This document shows positions 42,141-50,801 of a stretch of 64,000 bases of DNA, one piece after another. Below the pieces are notes generated by a model. The model was not told where the DNA came from. It made no database searches and saw only the letters and a list, made by a program, of their open reading frames with translations. Source of the DNA: Candidatus Methanomethylophilaceae archaeon. Lineage in GTDB: Archaea; Thermoplasmatota; Thermoplasmata; Methanomassiliicoccales; Methanomethylophilaceae. Every line of letters begins with the position of its first letter. Positions within the stretch are counted from its first letter, which is position 1. Position numbers and translations under genes: made by a program. Location: positions 1 to 64,000 of the forward strand of contig CALUOK010000001.1 in NCBI GenBank assembly GCA_944322255.1, in the 5' to 3' direction.

Positions 42141-42611
42141 TCAGTCGTTCTTGAACTTGGAGAGGGCGCACTCCGTGACCTTCTCCACATGTCCGGCCAC
42201 CTTGACGTTGCGCCAGACTGCCTCGACCCTTCCGTCCTTGCCGATGAGGAACGTGGACCTGATGGTTCCGACGGTCTCCTTCCCGTAGGAGACCTTGGTG
42301 CCCCAGGCGCCGACCTTCTCCATGAGCTCGTGGTCGGGGTCGCTGAGCAGCTTGATCTTCAGCTGCTGCTTGTCCATGAACTTCCTGTGGGACTCCGGGG
42401 AGTCCTTGCTGATCCCGATGACCGGGATGTTGCGCATCATCAGCTTGGGCACGTTGGCCGTGAACTCCACGGCCTCCTTGGTGCATCCGGGGGTGTTGTC
42501 CTTCGGGTAGAAGTAGACGATGTGGCGGACGCCCTCAAGCATCCTGCTGTCGAACTCCTCGCCGTTCTCGTCCTTAAGGACGAAGTCCGGGAACCTGTCT
42601 CCGACCTCCAT
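42141..42611 (-). CDS. Bcp-type peroxiredoxin
   Basis: The 156-residue protein is a thiol peroxidase of the Bcp/PrxQ class, which reduces hydrogen peroxide and organic peroxides. The peroxidatic Cys43 is in YPKDNTPGCTKEAVEF, and the catalytic Arg is in IRSTFLIGKDG. The resolving Cys usually found five residues later is Val here, so the enzyme should work as a 1-Cys type or use Cys148 near the C-terminus. It follows pheT by 9 bp on the minus strand and probably shares its transcript. Confidence 0.93.
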   Translation of the reverse strand: MEVGDRFPDFVLKDENGEEFDSRMLEGVRHIVYFYPKDNTPGCTKEAVEFTANVPKLMMRNIPVIGISKDSPESHRKFMDKQQLKIKLLSDPDHELMEKVGAWGTKVSYGKETVGTIRSTFLIGKDGRVEAVWRNVKVAGHVEKVTECALSKFKND

Positions 42612-42620
42612 GCTACCGCC

Positions 42621-44279
42621 TCAGAACAGGGTGTCCTTCTTCATGGCCACGATCGGCTCGAGGTCGAGCTCCATGAAGATTATCGGGTGCGTGATCTCGT
42701 AGGCCACGACGATCGCCGGGGCCATCTCGCCGAAGATGCCGATCTCCTTGCCGTCAAGCATGACCTTGGCGCCCCTTCCGGGCACGAAGGTGGGCAGGTC
42801 GCATGGCTCCAGGGTGTAGGTCAGGCCCATCTCCCTGAGCACGGACTCCGTCAGCGACTTTATCTCGGTGAAGGAGGTCTTCGACGCGGTGACCATGGCG
42901 CATAGGCGGGGGCGGGTGTGGTTCTCCCTCACGACGTTCCCGACCTCGAAGATCCTCTGGGGGAGGTCCCTGTGCTTGTTGTGCCTGAGGATCCTCACCA
43001 GGCTGGGCATCAGGTATGGCCTGAGGCAGGTGTGGTCCTCGGTGATCGGGTTGAGGATCCTGATCACGTCGACCTCCGGGAGGCCGGAGATGCCGAACTC
43101 CTCCTCCTGGTTGCTGAGCGTGAGGGTGGTGACCTCGTTGAACCCGAGGCCGACCATGACGTCCCTGAGGTTCTCGGACAGCGTGGTGAGGGGCAGCAAT
43201 CCCCCGGAGGTCTGGTCCAGCCTGTACGGGCCGCCGAACCTGTCGAAGCCGTATCCGGTGGCGACGTCTTCGTAGATGTCCACGTCGTGCATGATGTCCA
43301 GCCTGACGGAAGGGATGGTGACCTCGATCTCGTCTCCGTGGGCGACCGCGTCCATGCCCATCCTGCGGAGGCACTCGACCATGCCTTCGGGGCCGAGCTG
43401 GGTTCCCAGGAAATTGTCGCAGGCGGATGCGGAGATCGTCCTCTTCGAGGGGGAGAGGTCGGGCGAGCGGAAGGTCTCGTCGCCGTCGTGCATGATGACC
43501 GTCTCGATCCTGCCGCCGCGCTCCGCCAGGGCGGTGGCGACGATGTCCAGGGCGCCCTTGACCGCCTTGCGGTCGTTGCCGGTCACGTCGATGAAGAGGT
43601 CGTGCCTGCCGACGGTGACGGTGGTGAGGACGCCGTTGATTATGGGCGGGAAGGAGAGGACGGAGCCGTTCTTGTCGAGGATGATCGGGTACTTGTCGAA
43701 GCCGTCCAGGAGGTGGGCGTACGCCTTGCCCTTCTCGTTCCTCTCGAGGATCTCGGCCAGGTCCATCTCCTCGTCCATGGCGAGGGGGACGAACCTGACG
43801 GAGTGGGGGTCCACCAGCTTGTACACGAACGGGGGCTCGACCTTGTTCAGGTCGTGGATCCCGATGGCGAGCTTGCTCCTCTTCCTGCCGATGGTGATGT
43901 GCAGCTTCTCCTGCAACTCCATCATGGACCTGAGGAACTCGTCGTCGATGTCGACGCCCCTGACGACGCCGCAGAGGAACCAGGGCCTCATGGCCTTGAC
44001 GCTGGGGTCGACGGTGACCTCGATGTCCCCGTCGGCGACATCGTACTTCTTCATCCCCGGCTCGATGTCCAGGAATGCGCGCAGCGCCCTCGCGAGGCCC
44101 TCGACGCTGTAGAGGTCGGGGCGGTCCGGGAAGAACTCGACGTCCATGTCCTCGCATCCCGGCTCGGTGTCGTGCATGTCCGCACCGATCATGGGGATCC
44201 TCTGGACCAGCGTCTCCTGGGGGACCTTCTGACCCAGGATGTTGCACAGGTCGCTGTACTTGAAGTTGATCAAAGGCAT
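42621..44279 (-). CDS. pheT: Phenylalanine-tRNA ligase beta subunit
   Basis: PheT forms the alpha2-beta2 PheRS that charges tRNA-Phe. The 552-residue protein has the archaeal/eukaryal beta layout: MPLINFKYSDLCNILG, the B3/B4 domain with EFFPDRPDLYSVEGLARALR and LAIGIHDLNKVEPP, the B5 domain (IPSVRLDIMHDVDIYEDVATGYGFD), and the catalytic-like fold at the C-terminus (RIFEVGNVV, GEMAPAIV). The ATG at 44279 is chosen; upstream codons add only unlike residues. A TATA-like gtttattatatgg precedes it. The alpha subunit gene is not in the window. Confidence 0.95.
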   Translation of the reverse strand: MPLINFKYSDLCNILGQKVPQETLVQRIPMIGADMHDTEPGCEDMDVEFFPDRPDLYSVEGLARALRAFLDIEPGMKKYDVADGDIEVTVDPSVKAMRPWFLCGVVRGVDIDDEFLRSMMELQEKLHITIGRKRSKLAIGIHDLNKVEPPFVYKLVDPHSVRFVPLAMDEEMDLAEILERNEKGKAYAHLLDGFDKYPIILDKNGSVLSFPPIINGVLTTVTVGRHDLFIDVTGNDRKAVKGALDIVATALAERGGRIETVIMHDGDETFRSPDLSPSKRTISASACDNFLGTQLGPEGMVECLRRMGMDAVAHGDEIEVTIPSVRLDIMHDVDIYEDVATGYGFDRFGGPYRLDQTSGGLLPLTTLSENLRDVMVGLGFNEVTTLTLSNQEEEFGISGLPEVDVIRILNPITEDHTCLRPYLMPSLVRILRHNKHRDLPQRIFEVGNVVRENHTRPRLCAMVTASKTSFTEIKSLTESVLREMGLTYTLEPCDLPTFVPGRGAKVMLDGKEIGIFGEMAPAIVVAYEITHPIIFMELDLEPIVAMKKDTLF

Positions 44280-44362
44280 GACGCCCGAATCGGACACTCC
44301 ATATAATAAACGCACGCGTGCGCGTAAGGTCATTGAACAGGTCGAGAAAATGGAAAAGTGCT

Positions 44363-44380
44363 GAGGGGCTTCCGCCCCTC
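44363..44380 (-). terminator. Hairpin after hmgA
   Basis: GAGGGGC-TTCC-GCCCCTC is a 7-bp stem. On the minus strand it lies just past the hmgA stop and is followed by the T-rich cacttttccattttctc. Confidence 0.65.
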
Positions 44381-44384
44381 TGAT

Positions 44385-45539
44385 TCATCTGCCCAGTGCC
44401 GCGTGGGCGCTTCCTAGCTGTCCCGCGGCCTGTGCGGCCAGGGTGGAGAGCTCTCCGGCCAGGACGGTGGCGGCGACGATCTCCGCCAGCTTCCTGGACT
44501 TGCCGTCACCGAGGCACCCGATCATCTGGAGGGCCTCGCGCTGGCAGGGGAGGCGGGTGCCTCCGCCAACGGTCCCGACCTCGACGGTGGGCATCCTCAC
44601 GCAGATGTAGAGGTCCCCGTCAATATCCTCGCATGATGTGACGGCCATGCTGCCCCCGACGACCTGGGCGGGGTCCTGCCCTGTGGCGATGTACAGCGCG
44701 GCGACCATGTTGGCGGCGTGTGCGTTGGCGCCCAGGGTCCCGGCCATACTGCTGCCCAGGAGGTTCTTCCTGTAGTTGGTCTCGACGACCGCCGCGGACG
44801 TGGTGTGCAGCCTCTTCTCCACCACCGCCTTGGGGATGGTGGCCTCCGCGATCACGGTCTTCCCGCGGCCGTTGATCATGTTGATGGCCGCCGGCTTCTT
44901 GTCAGAGCACATGTTGCCGGAGACCGAGATCATGACGGCGCCGGTCTCCCTCTCCAGGAGCCTGCAGACCGCCTCGGACGCGATGGTGGCCATGTTCATC
45001 CCCATGGCGTCGCCGGTCTCGAAGGCGAACCTGAGGAAGAGGCTCCTGCCGTCGGGGTACTTGTCGATCCTGGCGAGCTTCCCGTGGCTGGTGGTGGAGG
45101 CCACGGCCTCGTCGATGAGGTCCATGTGCGCGTCGATCCACTCCATGACTCTCTTGCCGTGCTCGATCCCGTCGACCCTGAGCACGGGGGCGCGGGTCAT
45201 CGCGTCGCCGTACACCATGGTCCTGACCCCTCCGCCGTCGTTCATGACGGACATGCCGCGGGAGATCGATGCGACTAGCGCCCCCTCGGTGGTCGCCAGG
45301 GGGACGAGGAACTCTCCGTCGGCGTACTCGCCTGATATCTTCACGGGCCCGGCGTATCCCAGGGGGATCTGGGTGGTCCCGATCATGTTCTCGATGTTCT
45401 TGGACGCGGTCTCGGGGTCGAACCCGTACTTGGCCACGGTGCCGAGGCTGGCGCCGGTGTACTCCTCGGCGGCTCTGCGACGCTCCTCGACGTCGGCCGC
45501 CGTGTATCCGCGGTTCTTCAGACCGCTGTGCTCTGCCAT
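44385..45539 (-). CDS. hmgA: HMG-CoA reductase, class I
   Basis: This enzyme reduces HMG-CoA to mevalonate for isoprenoid ether lipids. The 384-residue protein has the class I motifs: ENMIGTTQIPLGYAGPV, TTEGALVAS with the catalytic Glu, DAMGMNMAT for NADPH, CSDKKPAAIN with the Lys, GQDPAQ with the Asp, and SAHAALG with the His at the C-terminus. A TATA-like cttattatc (minus strand, 45562-45572) is about 25 bp upstream of the ATG. Confidence 0.96.
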   Translation of the reverse strand: MAEHSGLKNRGYTAADVEERRRAAEEYTGASLGTVAKYGFDPETASKNIENMIGTTQIPLGYAGPVKISGEYADGEFLVPLATTEGALVASISRGMSVMNDGGGVRTMVYGDAMTRAPVLRVDGIEHGKRVMEWIDAHMDLIDEAVASTTSHGKLARIDKYPDGRSLFLRFAFETGDAMGMNMATIASEAVCRLLERETGAVMISVSGNMCSDKKPAAINMINGRGKTVIAEATIPKAVVEKRLHTTSAAVVETNYRKNLLGSSMAGTLGANAHAANMVAALYIATGQDPAQVVGGSMAVTSCEDIDGDLYICVRMPTVEVGTVGGGTRLPCQREALQMIGCLGDGKSRKLAEIVAATVLAGELSTLAAQAAGQLGSAHAALGR

Positions 45540-45645
45540 GCCGTGGTCATGGGGTTATCCAGATAATAAGATGCTGGGGAATCTGGCACTTGCCCGACAT
45601 CCCCATGTGTGTCCCTTTTATCATATGAGCGCCTTAATCTTGAAC

Positions 45646-46812
45646 ATGCGCAAGCGCTGGCTCTCCGAGAAGATGGAGGACATCAACGACAAGGTGGACC
45701 AGGCCGCCGAGAGGCTGCCCCCCAAGAGGGACTCCATCAGGTCAGTCCCCGACAGGGACCAGCGCATCATCAGGATCTTCCCGTACTTCGTCGGGATGTG
45801 CCTGGCGATATGGCTCATCGGGTTCCTCTACGTCGGGGAGTTCACCTTCTCGAAGATGATCGAGCTGCTCTGTCTGGTGTTCGTGTCTTGCTTCGCCATA
45901 CTGGGCGTGCCCTGCCTGATTATGATGGACAGGGGGGTCTTCAACAACTGGGTCATGTTCGGCATCGCCGTGGTCATGACCGGGTTCATGTGGGTCTCCG
46001 GGATCTTCTTGGGTAAGGTGTACTACGCCGAGGCGATATACGAGATGGTCAGCGTATTCGGGGTGCATCTGAACGACATCCTGCAGTTCGTCATCGGCTT
46101 CGGGGCCACGCTGGCACTGGTGTACTTCACATCGATCGGCGTCCTCAGCGTCATATGCGCGTACATGCGCCAGTACATCGCCCGCGTCTTCCTGTCCATG
46201 CAGTCGAGGGCCGGAACAGGCGAGCGCGGCAAGGCGGAGGGGTTCTTCATGGTGCCGGACATCATCGACGTCAAGGAGGTCGTCCTGGAACCGGAGATGG
46301 ACCAGCACGTCTTCCACTTCTCCTCGGCGTTCAGCCTGTGGGCCTACCTGTTCATCCTAGGTCTGCTGGTGTCTTCGTATCTTTTCGTCAACCCGCTCCT
46401 GATCTCGGAGCTGGGTAGCTACACCATGCTGGCCGTGACCCTGATGCTCTCCATGTTCACCCCAGCCCTGGTCATCCCGTGGATGGTGGTCAGGACCGTG
46501 GGCGCCAAGGTGAGGTCCGACGCCCCCCGCGACTACTATCTTTGGATAGGAGCCAGGAGGAGGCTGTTCACTACATTCATGGCGCTGGGTGTGTTCATGA
46601 TGATGTTCGTCCTCTCGGTGTACCTGGGAACGAACGCCTTCGAGATCGTCATGAACTACGTATCCTTCCTGGTCCCGCTGTTCGCCACCACCACGATGTA
46701 TGCGGGACTGTACGTCAACAACTTCGAGACGCCGGTGTGCGAGCAGGTGTGTGAGAAGTTCGAGGAAGGTAAGGGCAGGGGAGTCCCCAGGTCCGACGAC
46801 CTTGATCGTTAA
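45646..46812 (+). CDS. Multi-pass membrane protein of unknown family
   Basis: The 388-residue protein has a charged N-terminal region (about 45 residues) and some seven or eight membrane helices in two blocks (IFPYFVGMCLAIWLIGFLYV to YFTSIGVLSVICAYM, then AYLFILGLLVSSYLF to FLVPLFATTTMYAGLYV), with a soluble loop between that contains FFMVPDIIDVKEVVLEPEM. The two-block layout recalls membrane platforms of type IV pili/archaella (TadC/ArlJ type), which would normally be next to an ATPase, but no such gene is near. I do not assign a function. A TATA-like ccttttatc at 45613-45621 makes the ATG at 45646 more likely than that at 45625. Confidence 0.7.
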   Translation: MRKRWLSEKMEDINDKVDQAAERLPPKRDSIRSVPDRDQRIIRIFPYFVGMCLAIWLIGFLYVGEFTFSKMIELLCLVFVSCFAILGVPCLIMMDRGVFNNWVMFGIAVVMTGFMWVSGIFLGKVYYAEAIYEMVSVFGVHLNDILQFVIGFGATLALVYFTSIGVLSVICAYMRQYIARVFLSMQSRAGTGERGKAEGFFMVPDIIDVKEVVLEPEMDQHVFHFSSAFSLWAYLFILGLLVSSYLFVNPLLISELGSYTMLAVTLMLSMFTPALVIPWMVVRTVGAKVRSDAPRDYYLWIGARRRLFTTFMALGVFMMMFVLSVYLGTNAFEIVMNYVSFLVPLFATTTMYAGLYVNNFETPVCEQVCEKFEEGKGRGVPRSDDLDR

Positions 46813-46941
46813 TAGGTAAAGGAGGAAACATAGATCGGCCACAAAGCCGAGACTTCCCTGCAAAAATCCCGAACTACTCATTATATTTAAAGGAAACTGT
46901 CCAATTTGAGGAATGGTAGCAGGATCTTCGAAGCATCGGCC

Positions 46942-46969
46942 TTATAAACGGTTATAAAGCGGTTATAAA
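46942..46969. repeat. Three ttataaa repeats spaced 10-11 bp
   Basis: ttataaa occurs at 46942, 46952 and 46963, each in the context cggttataaagc, close to one helical turn apart. The spacer 46813-47013 is convergent (3' ends on both sides), so these are not obvious promoters of either gene. They lie just past the terminator of the GH3-like gene when read on the minus strand. Confidence 0.6.
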
Positions 46970-46977
46970 GGGGTTTC

Positions 46978-47000
46978 CGCCCCCGATCCGGACGGGGGCG
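46978..47000 (-). terminator. Hairpin at the end of the ligase/exporter operon
   Basis: CGCCCCC and GGGGGCG form a 7-bp stem around a nine-base loop, 14 bp after the stop of the last operon gene (47014) on the minus strand. Confidence 0.6.
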
Positions 47001-47013
47001 ATGTGGATCGGTG

Positions 47014-48717
47014 TCACTGGTCCTCTTCCAGAAGCGCCAGGAAGAACCTCCTCTGCATCTCGTTGCCCAGGATGTGCGGGGGCTTGAGCTGGGACGAGGC
47101 GGTACCCTTGGAGATTGCCAGGTCCCTGTACAGGAGGTACGTCTCGGGCTGCACGTACTTCACGTCCAGCCTGCCGAACAGGCCCTTCTCGAACTTGTAC
47201 CCGTACAGCGGGTTGGTCTCGCACAGGTTGCGGTTGAGCTCGTCGGCGATCTGGTCGCGGGTGAGTCCCTCTGGCAGGTGGTCAGGCTCAAGCAGGTAGA
47301 CGTACCTCAGCGGGTCGCTGGACGCGTCCGGGTAGGCGGAGAAGTCGATGACGTCGAACCCGAGCTTCCTCTCGGTCCTCTCCAGGGCCTCCCTGAGGGC
47401 CACCTCGGTGGTCTTCTCGCCGGTCATGTTGAGCGACTGGTCGATCCTGTACTGGAACTCCAGCATGGGGGTGTTGTTGTGCATCCCTGTGACCTTGAGG
47501 GCGTCCCTCATCCTGTAGCGGTAGAACCCGGAGAAGTTGGTGGTGACAATCTCGTAGGACCTCCCCACCTCCAGCTTGTCCATGGTGACGATGTCGGCGG
47601 GGTCGTCGGTGTCCACGGGGATGAACTCGTAGAACATGCTGTCCGGGACCACGACGGCGTTGAAGTCGTCCATGGCCAGTGGGGTGGTGAACAGACCCTC
47701 CGAGGCGGTGACCCCGGGGAACAGGTACCTGAAGCCGTCCCCTGCGTACTTCTCCTTGAGCCTCCTGAGGTAGTCTGCGAAGCCCCCGGTGGAGATGCCG
47801 ATGATCATGACCATCTTCGGCCACAGCTTGGGCATGATGGGCTCGTCGAACCCCTGCTCGAAGATGGCCCTGAGCTCGGCGGCCCTCTCGGGCATGGGCC
47901 TGACCTTGGACTCCAGGCTCCTCCTGACCTCGTCGGGCATCTTGATGCTTTCGTCGATGGTCCCCTTCTCGATGTCCTTCACCAGCAGGCGCCACTCCTT
48001 CTCGATGTACTGCATTATCTCCAGGGTCATGCTGATGTAGCTGCACACGGCCATGGTGACGTCTCCGTTCATAAGGGCGAACCTGGCGTGGAGGTAGCGG
48101 GTGTTGGTCTTAACGTCCGGCACCAGGGCCTCCTGGGGGGAGGTCATGAACAGGCCCAGGTGCTCGCCCAGGGACATGATGATTCTCCCGGATATGGCCC
48201 CGTATGTGGCGCCGTTCTTGAGGGTGGTCATGGGGGCCTCGATGAGGTTGATGGTCGGGGGCTCGATCCATCCCAGCCCCATGGCGTTGCACTGTATGGC
48301 GGTGCGCGCCAGCTGGTTGTACCTGTCGAGGACGGCTACGGACTCGTCGGACACCGGGATCCTCTTGGGGTTGCCCATGGTCCCGGAGGACTTGGCGTAG
48401 TGGCCCACATGGTACGAGGTGATCAGGTCGGTCTTCCCCTCCTCGGTCATCCGGTAGATGTACCCGGCGTAGTCGTCGTACATGGTGATGGGCACGCGCC
48501 TCTGGTACTCCTCGATGGAATCGATCTCGGCGAATCCGTACTTGCGGCCGTACTCGGTGTCCTTGTTGTCCCTGAGGATCTTCATCAGGACCTCGGTGTT
48601 GTACTTCATCGGGTCCTTCGTCATCTCCTCCAGCTTCTCGAGGACGGCCTTGCCCTCCATGTAGTTCTTCAGGTTCATCTGCCCCATAGGGGTCAGCTTG
48701 GACGGGTCGATGTCCAT
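47014..48717 (-). CDS. GH3-like acyl-acid amide synthetase, copy 2
   Basis: The 567-residue protein belongs to the GH3 family of acyl-adenylating enzymes, which activate a carboxylic acid with ATP and join it to an amine such as an amino acid. Motifs I can see are the ATP loop YAKSSGTMGNPKRIPVS, GVTASEGLF (motif 2), the YEFIPV strand and YRYRMRDALKV (motif 3), plus a C-terminal domain with LFGRLDVKYVQPETYLLYR. It is the last gene of the seven-gene operon, 9 bp after the STAS gene. It differs clearly from the other GH3-like protein at 53486-55207, so the two probably use different acids or amines. The acid substrate is unknown. Confidence 0.87.
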   Translation of the reverse strand: MDIDPSKLTPMGQMNLKNYMEGKAVLEKLEEMTKDPMKYNTEVLMKILRDNKDTEYGRKYGFAEIDSIEEYQRRVPITMYDDYAGYIYRMTEEGKTDLITSYHVGHYAKSSGTMGNPKRIPVSDESVAVLDRYNQLARTAIQCNAMGLGWIEPPTINLIEAPMTTLKNGATYGAISGRIIMSLGEHLGLFMTSPQEALVPDVKTNTRYLHARFALMNGDVTMAVCSYISMTLEIMQYIEKEWRLLVKDIEKGTIDESIKMPDEVRRSLESKVRPMPERAAELRAIFEQGFDEPIMPKLWPKMVMIIGISTGGFADYLRRLKEKYAGDGFRYLFPGVTASEGLFTTPLAMDDFNAVVVPDSMFYEFIPVDTDDPADIVTMDKLEVGRSYEIVTTNFSGFYRYRMRDALKVTGMHNNTPMLEFQYRIDQSLNMTGEKTTEVALREALERTERKLGFDVIDFSAYPDASSDPLRYVYLLEPDHLPEGLTRDQIADELNRNLCETNPLYGYKFEKGLFGRLDVKYVQPETYLLYRDLAISKGTASSQLKPPHILGNEMQRRFFLALLEEDQ

Positions 48718-48726
48718 CTCCGCACC

Positions 48727-49020
48727 TCACTCCATGGTGAGGACGTCGGTGAAGCCGGTGGCCTCGAGGACCTCCATCACCATGTCCTGCACGTTCCTCA
48801 CGGACATTCCGCCGTGGTTCGCCATCAGCTTGTTGGCGGCCAGCAGCACCCTGAGGCCGGCGCTGGAGATGTACTCCAGTTCCGACAGGTCCAGGACGAG
48901 CCCGTCGGCGACCTGGTTGGACCTGATGTACGAGTCCAGGTCCGGCGCGGTGGCGGTGTCGAGCCTTCCGACAATCCTGAGTACGGTCCTGTTTCCTTCC
49001 TTGCTCTCTCTTATCTCCAT
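48727..49020 (-). CDS. STAS-domain protein (anti-sigma-antagonist-like)
   Basis: The 97-residue protein is a single STAS domain: RTVLRIVGRLDTATAPDLDSY, the central LVLDLSELEYISSAGLRVLLAANKL with the SSAG loop that is phosphorylated in bacterial SpoIIAA-type proteins, and a C-terminal VLEATGFTDVLTM. In bacteria such proteins release sigma factors; archaea have no sigma factor of that type, so here it must act otherwise, for example as a binding or transport-linked switch. A strong ribosome site (GGAGGAAG) precedes the ATG. It sits between the ABC exporter and the second GH3-like gene. Confidence 0.88.
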   Translation of the reverse strand: MEIRESKEGNRTVLRIVGRLDTATAPDLDSYIRSNQVADGLVLDLSELEYISSAGLRVLLAANKLMANHGGMSVRNVQDMVMEVLEATGFTDVLTME

Positions 49021-49040
49021 AGGTCTTCCTCCTTGGCTGT

Positions 49041-50801
49041 TCAGGGCGATGACATGCTACGGTACATGTCCGCATAGAGGCCGTCGAGCTCCATCAGCTG
49101 GTTGTGGGAGCCCACCTCCTTAATGTCCCCGTCCTTCATGAAAATTATCTTGTCGGCGTTGCGGATGGTGAACAGCCTGTGGGCGATGATGAACGTGGTC
49201 CTGCCCTCCATCATCCCCTCCATGGCCTTGGTCACCAGGGCCTCGGTCCTGGTGTCCATGTTCGACGTCGCCTCATCGAGTATCAGTATGTGCGGGTCCG
49301 CCAGGACCGCGCGGGCGAGGACCAGGAGCTGCTTCTCCCCCACGGAGAGCTGCGAGTTCTCCTCGCTTATGTACGTGTCGTATCCGTCCGGCAGGACGTC
49401 TATTATGGAGTCGCATCCCACGGTCCTCGCCGCCTGGACGACCTCCTCGCGGGTGGCGCCCTCCTTTCCGTAGGCGATGTTGTCCGCTATGGTCCCCTCG
49501 AACACCCAGGAGTCCTGCAGGACCATGCCGAACGCCCTCCTGAGCCCGTCGCGGTTGATGCCGCGCGTGCTGGTGCCGTCGACCTCGATGGTCCCCCCGT
49601 CGATCTCGTAGAACCTCATCAGGAGGTTGATGACGGTGGTCTTCCCGGCGCCGGACGGTCCCACTATGGCTACCACGGAGCCGGGTTCCACGTCGAACGA
49701 CACGTCCCTGAAGAGCGTCCTTTCCGGCGTGTAGCCGAATGTGACGTCGCGGAACCCGACCCTTCCCTCCACCTTCGAAACGTCCAGTCCGGGGAGGTCG
49801 CTCTCGTCGGGCTCCTCTTCCTCGTCCAGGATCTCGAACAGCCTCTCCACCGCCGCGAACCCGGACTGCACCTGGTTCATGCCGGAGGACGCGGACTGCA
49901 GCGGGCCGCTCAGCATCTGGCCGTAGAGCAGGAAGGCTGTGAACCCTCCCAGCGTCAGCGACCCGTCGATGATCATGTACGCCCCGAAGATGGAGACGCA
50001 GATGTAGCCGATGTTGTTGACTATCAGGGTGACCGGCATGATGAACCCGGAGGCGAACTTGGACCTGACATACGCCTTGTGGAACCTGCCGTTGATCTCC
50101 GCGAACCTCTCCTCGGAGACATCCTCCATGCCGTAGGCCTTCACCAGGGTGTGGTTGTTCAGCACGTCCCCCATGAAGCCGTTCAGCTCCCCCACGGTGC
50201 TCTGCTGCAGCTTGAACCCCTTCTTCGTCTTCTTGGTGATGAACCTCATCAGCAGGAAGGACACGGGCATGAGCACCACATAGATGATCGCCAACAGGGG
50301 GTTGACGACGAGCATCATGATCAGGATCAGCACTATCAGCAGGATCTGCACCATCAGGTTCAGCAGGTCGCTCTCCAGCAGCGACTCCACGGTGGTTAGG
50401 TCGTTGGTCAGGCGCGAGGATATGTCCCCCGACGAGTGGGTGTCCAGGAACCGGATGGGAACGCGGTTGAGCTTGTTGTGCAGGTTGCGCCTCATCCTCT
50501 GGGTGGCGTTCCTGGAGACCACTATCATGTTCCTGTTGGAGACCATTGTCGCGCAGTACCCGAACACGTACAGCCCGGCTATGACGGCGATGAGCGGGAG
50601 GAACCCGTCGTCCAGATGGGTGTAGCCGTCTGTGACGTACTCCGTCAGCATGTCGATGAGGTTCCCGGCCAGCTTGGGCGCGAATGCCAGGGCCAGGCTT
50701 CCCAGGACCATGACGACCACCGCCGTTACGGCGAGCCTGCGGTCCTTCGCCATGTAGCCGCCGACCCTGCGCAGGGTCCCCCTTGACTTGCGGGCCATCA
50801 C
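49041..50801 (-). CDS. ABC exporter half, ATPase fused to membrane domain (subunit 2)
   Basis: The 586-residue protein has six membrane helices in the first 320 residues and an ATPase domain with Walker A GPSGAGKTT, signature LSVGEKQLLVLARA (Gly-Gly replaced by Val-Gly), Walker B ILILDEATSN with the catalytic Glu, and switch His in IIAHRLFTI. Its ATG overlaps the stop of the next exporter gene by 4 bp (ATGA). Together with subunit 1 it forms a type IV exporter heterodimer of the kind that carries peptides, lipids or drugs out of cells. Confidence 0.92.
   Translation of the reverse strand: MMARKSRGTLRRVGGYMAKDRRLAVTAVVVMVLGSLALAFAPKLAGNLIDMLTEYVTDGYTHLDDGFLPLIAVIAGLYVFGYCATMVSNRNMIVVSRNATQRMRRNLHNKLNRVPIRFLDTHSSGDISSRLTNDLTTVESLLESDLLNLMVQILLIVLILIMMLVVNPLLAIIYVVLMPVSFLLMRFITKKTKKGFKLQQSTVGELNGFMGDVLNNHTLVKAYGMEDVSEERFAEINGRFHKAYVRSKFASGFIMPVTLIVNNIGYICVSIFGAYMIIDGSLTLGGFTAFLLYGQMLSGPLQSASSGMNQVQSGFAAVERLFEILDEEEEPDESDLPGLDVSKVEGRVGFRDVTFGYTPERTLFRDVSFDVEPGSVVAIVGPSGAGKTTVINLLMRFYEIDGGTIEVDGTSTRGINRDGLRRAFGMVLQDSWVFEGTIADNIAYGKEGATREEVVQAARTVGCDSIIDVLPDGYDTYISEENSQLSVGEKQLLVLARAVLADPHILILDEATSNMDTRTEALVTKAMEGMMEGRTTFIIAHRLFTIRNADKIIFMKDGDIKEVGSHNQLMELDGLYADMYRSMSSP

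Noticed and set aside
44776-45645. Long N-terminal extension of the multi-pass membrane protein, antisense to hmgA
   Set aside because: The extension is opposite the HMG-CoA reductase gene, and a TATA-like box lies at 45613-45621, so the gene starts at 45625 or 45646.
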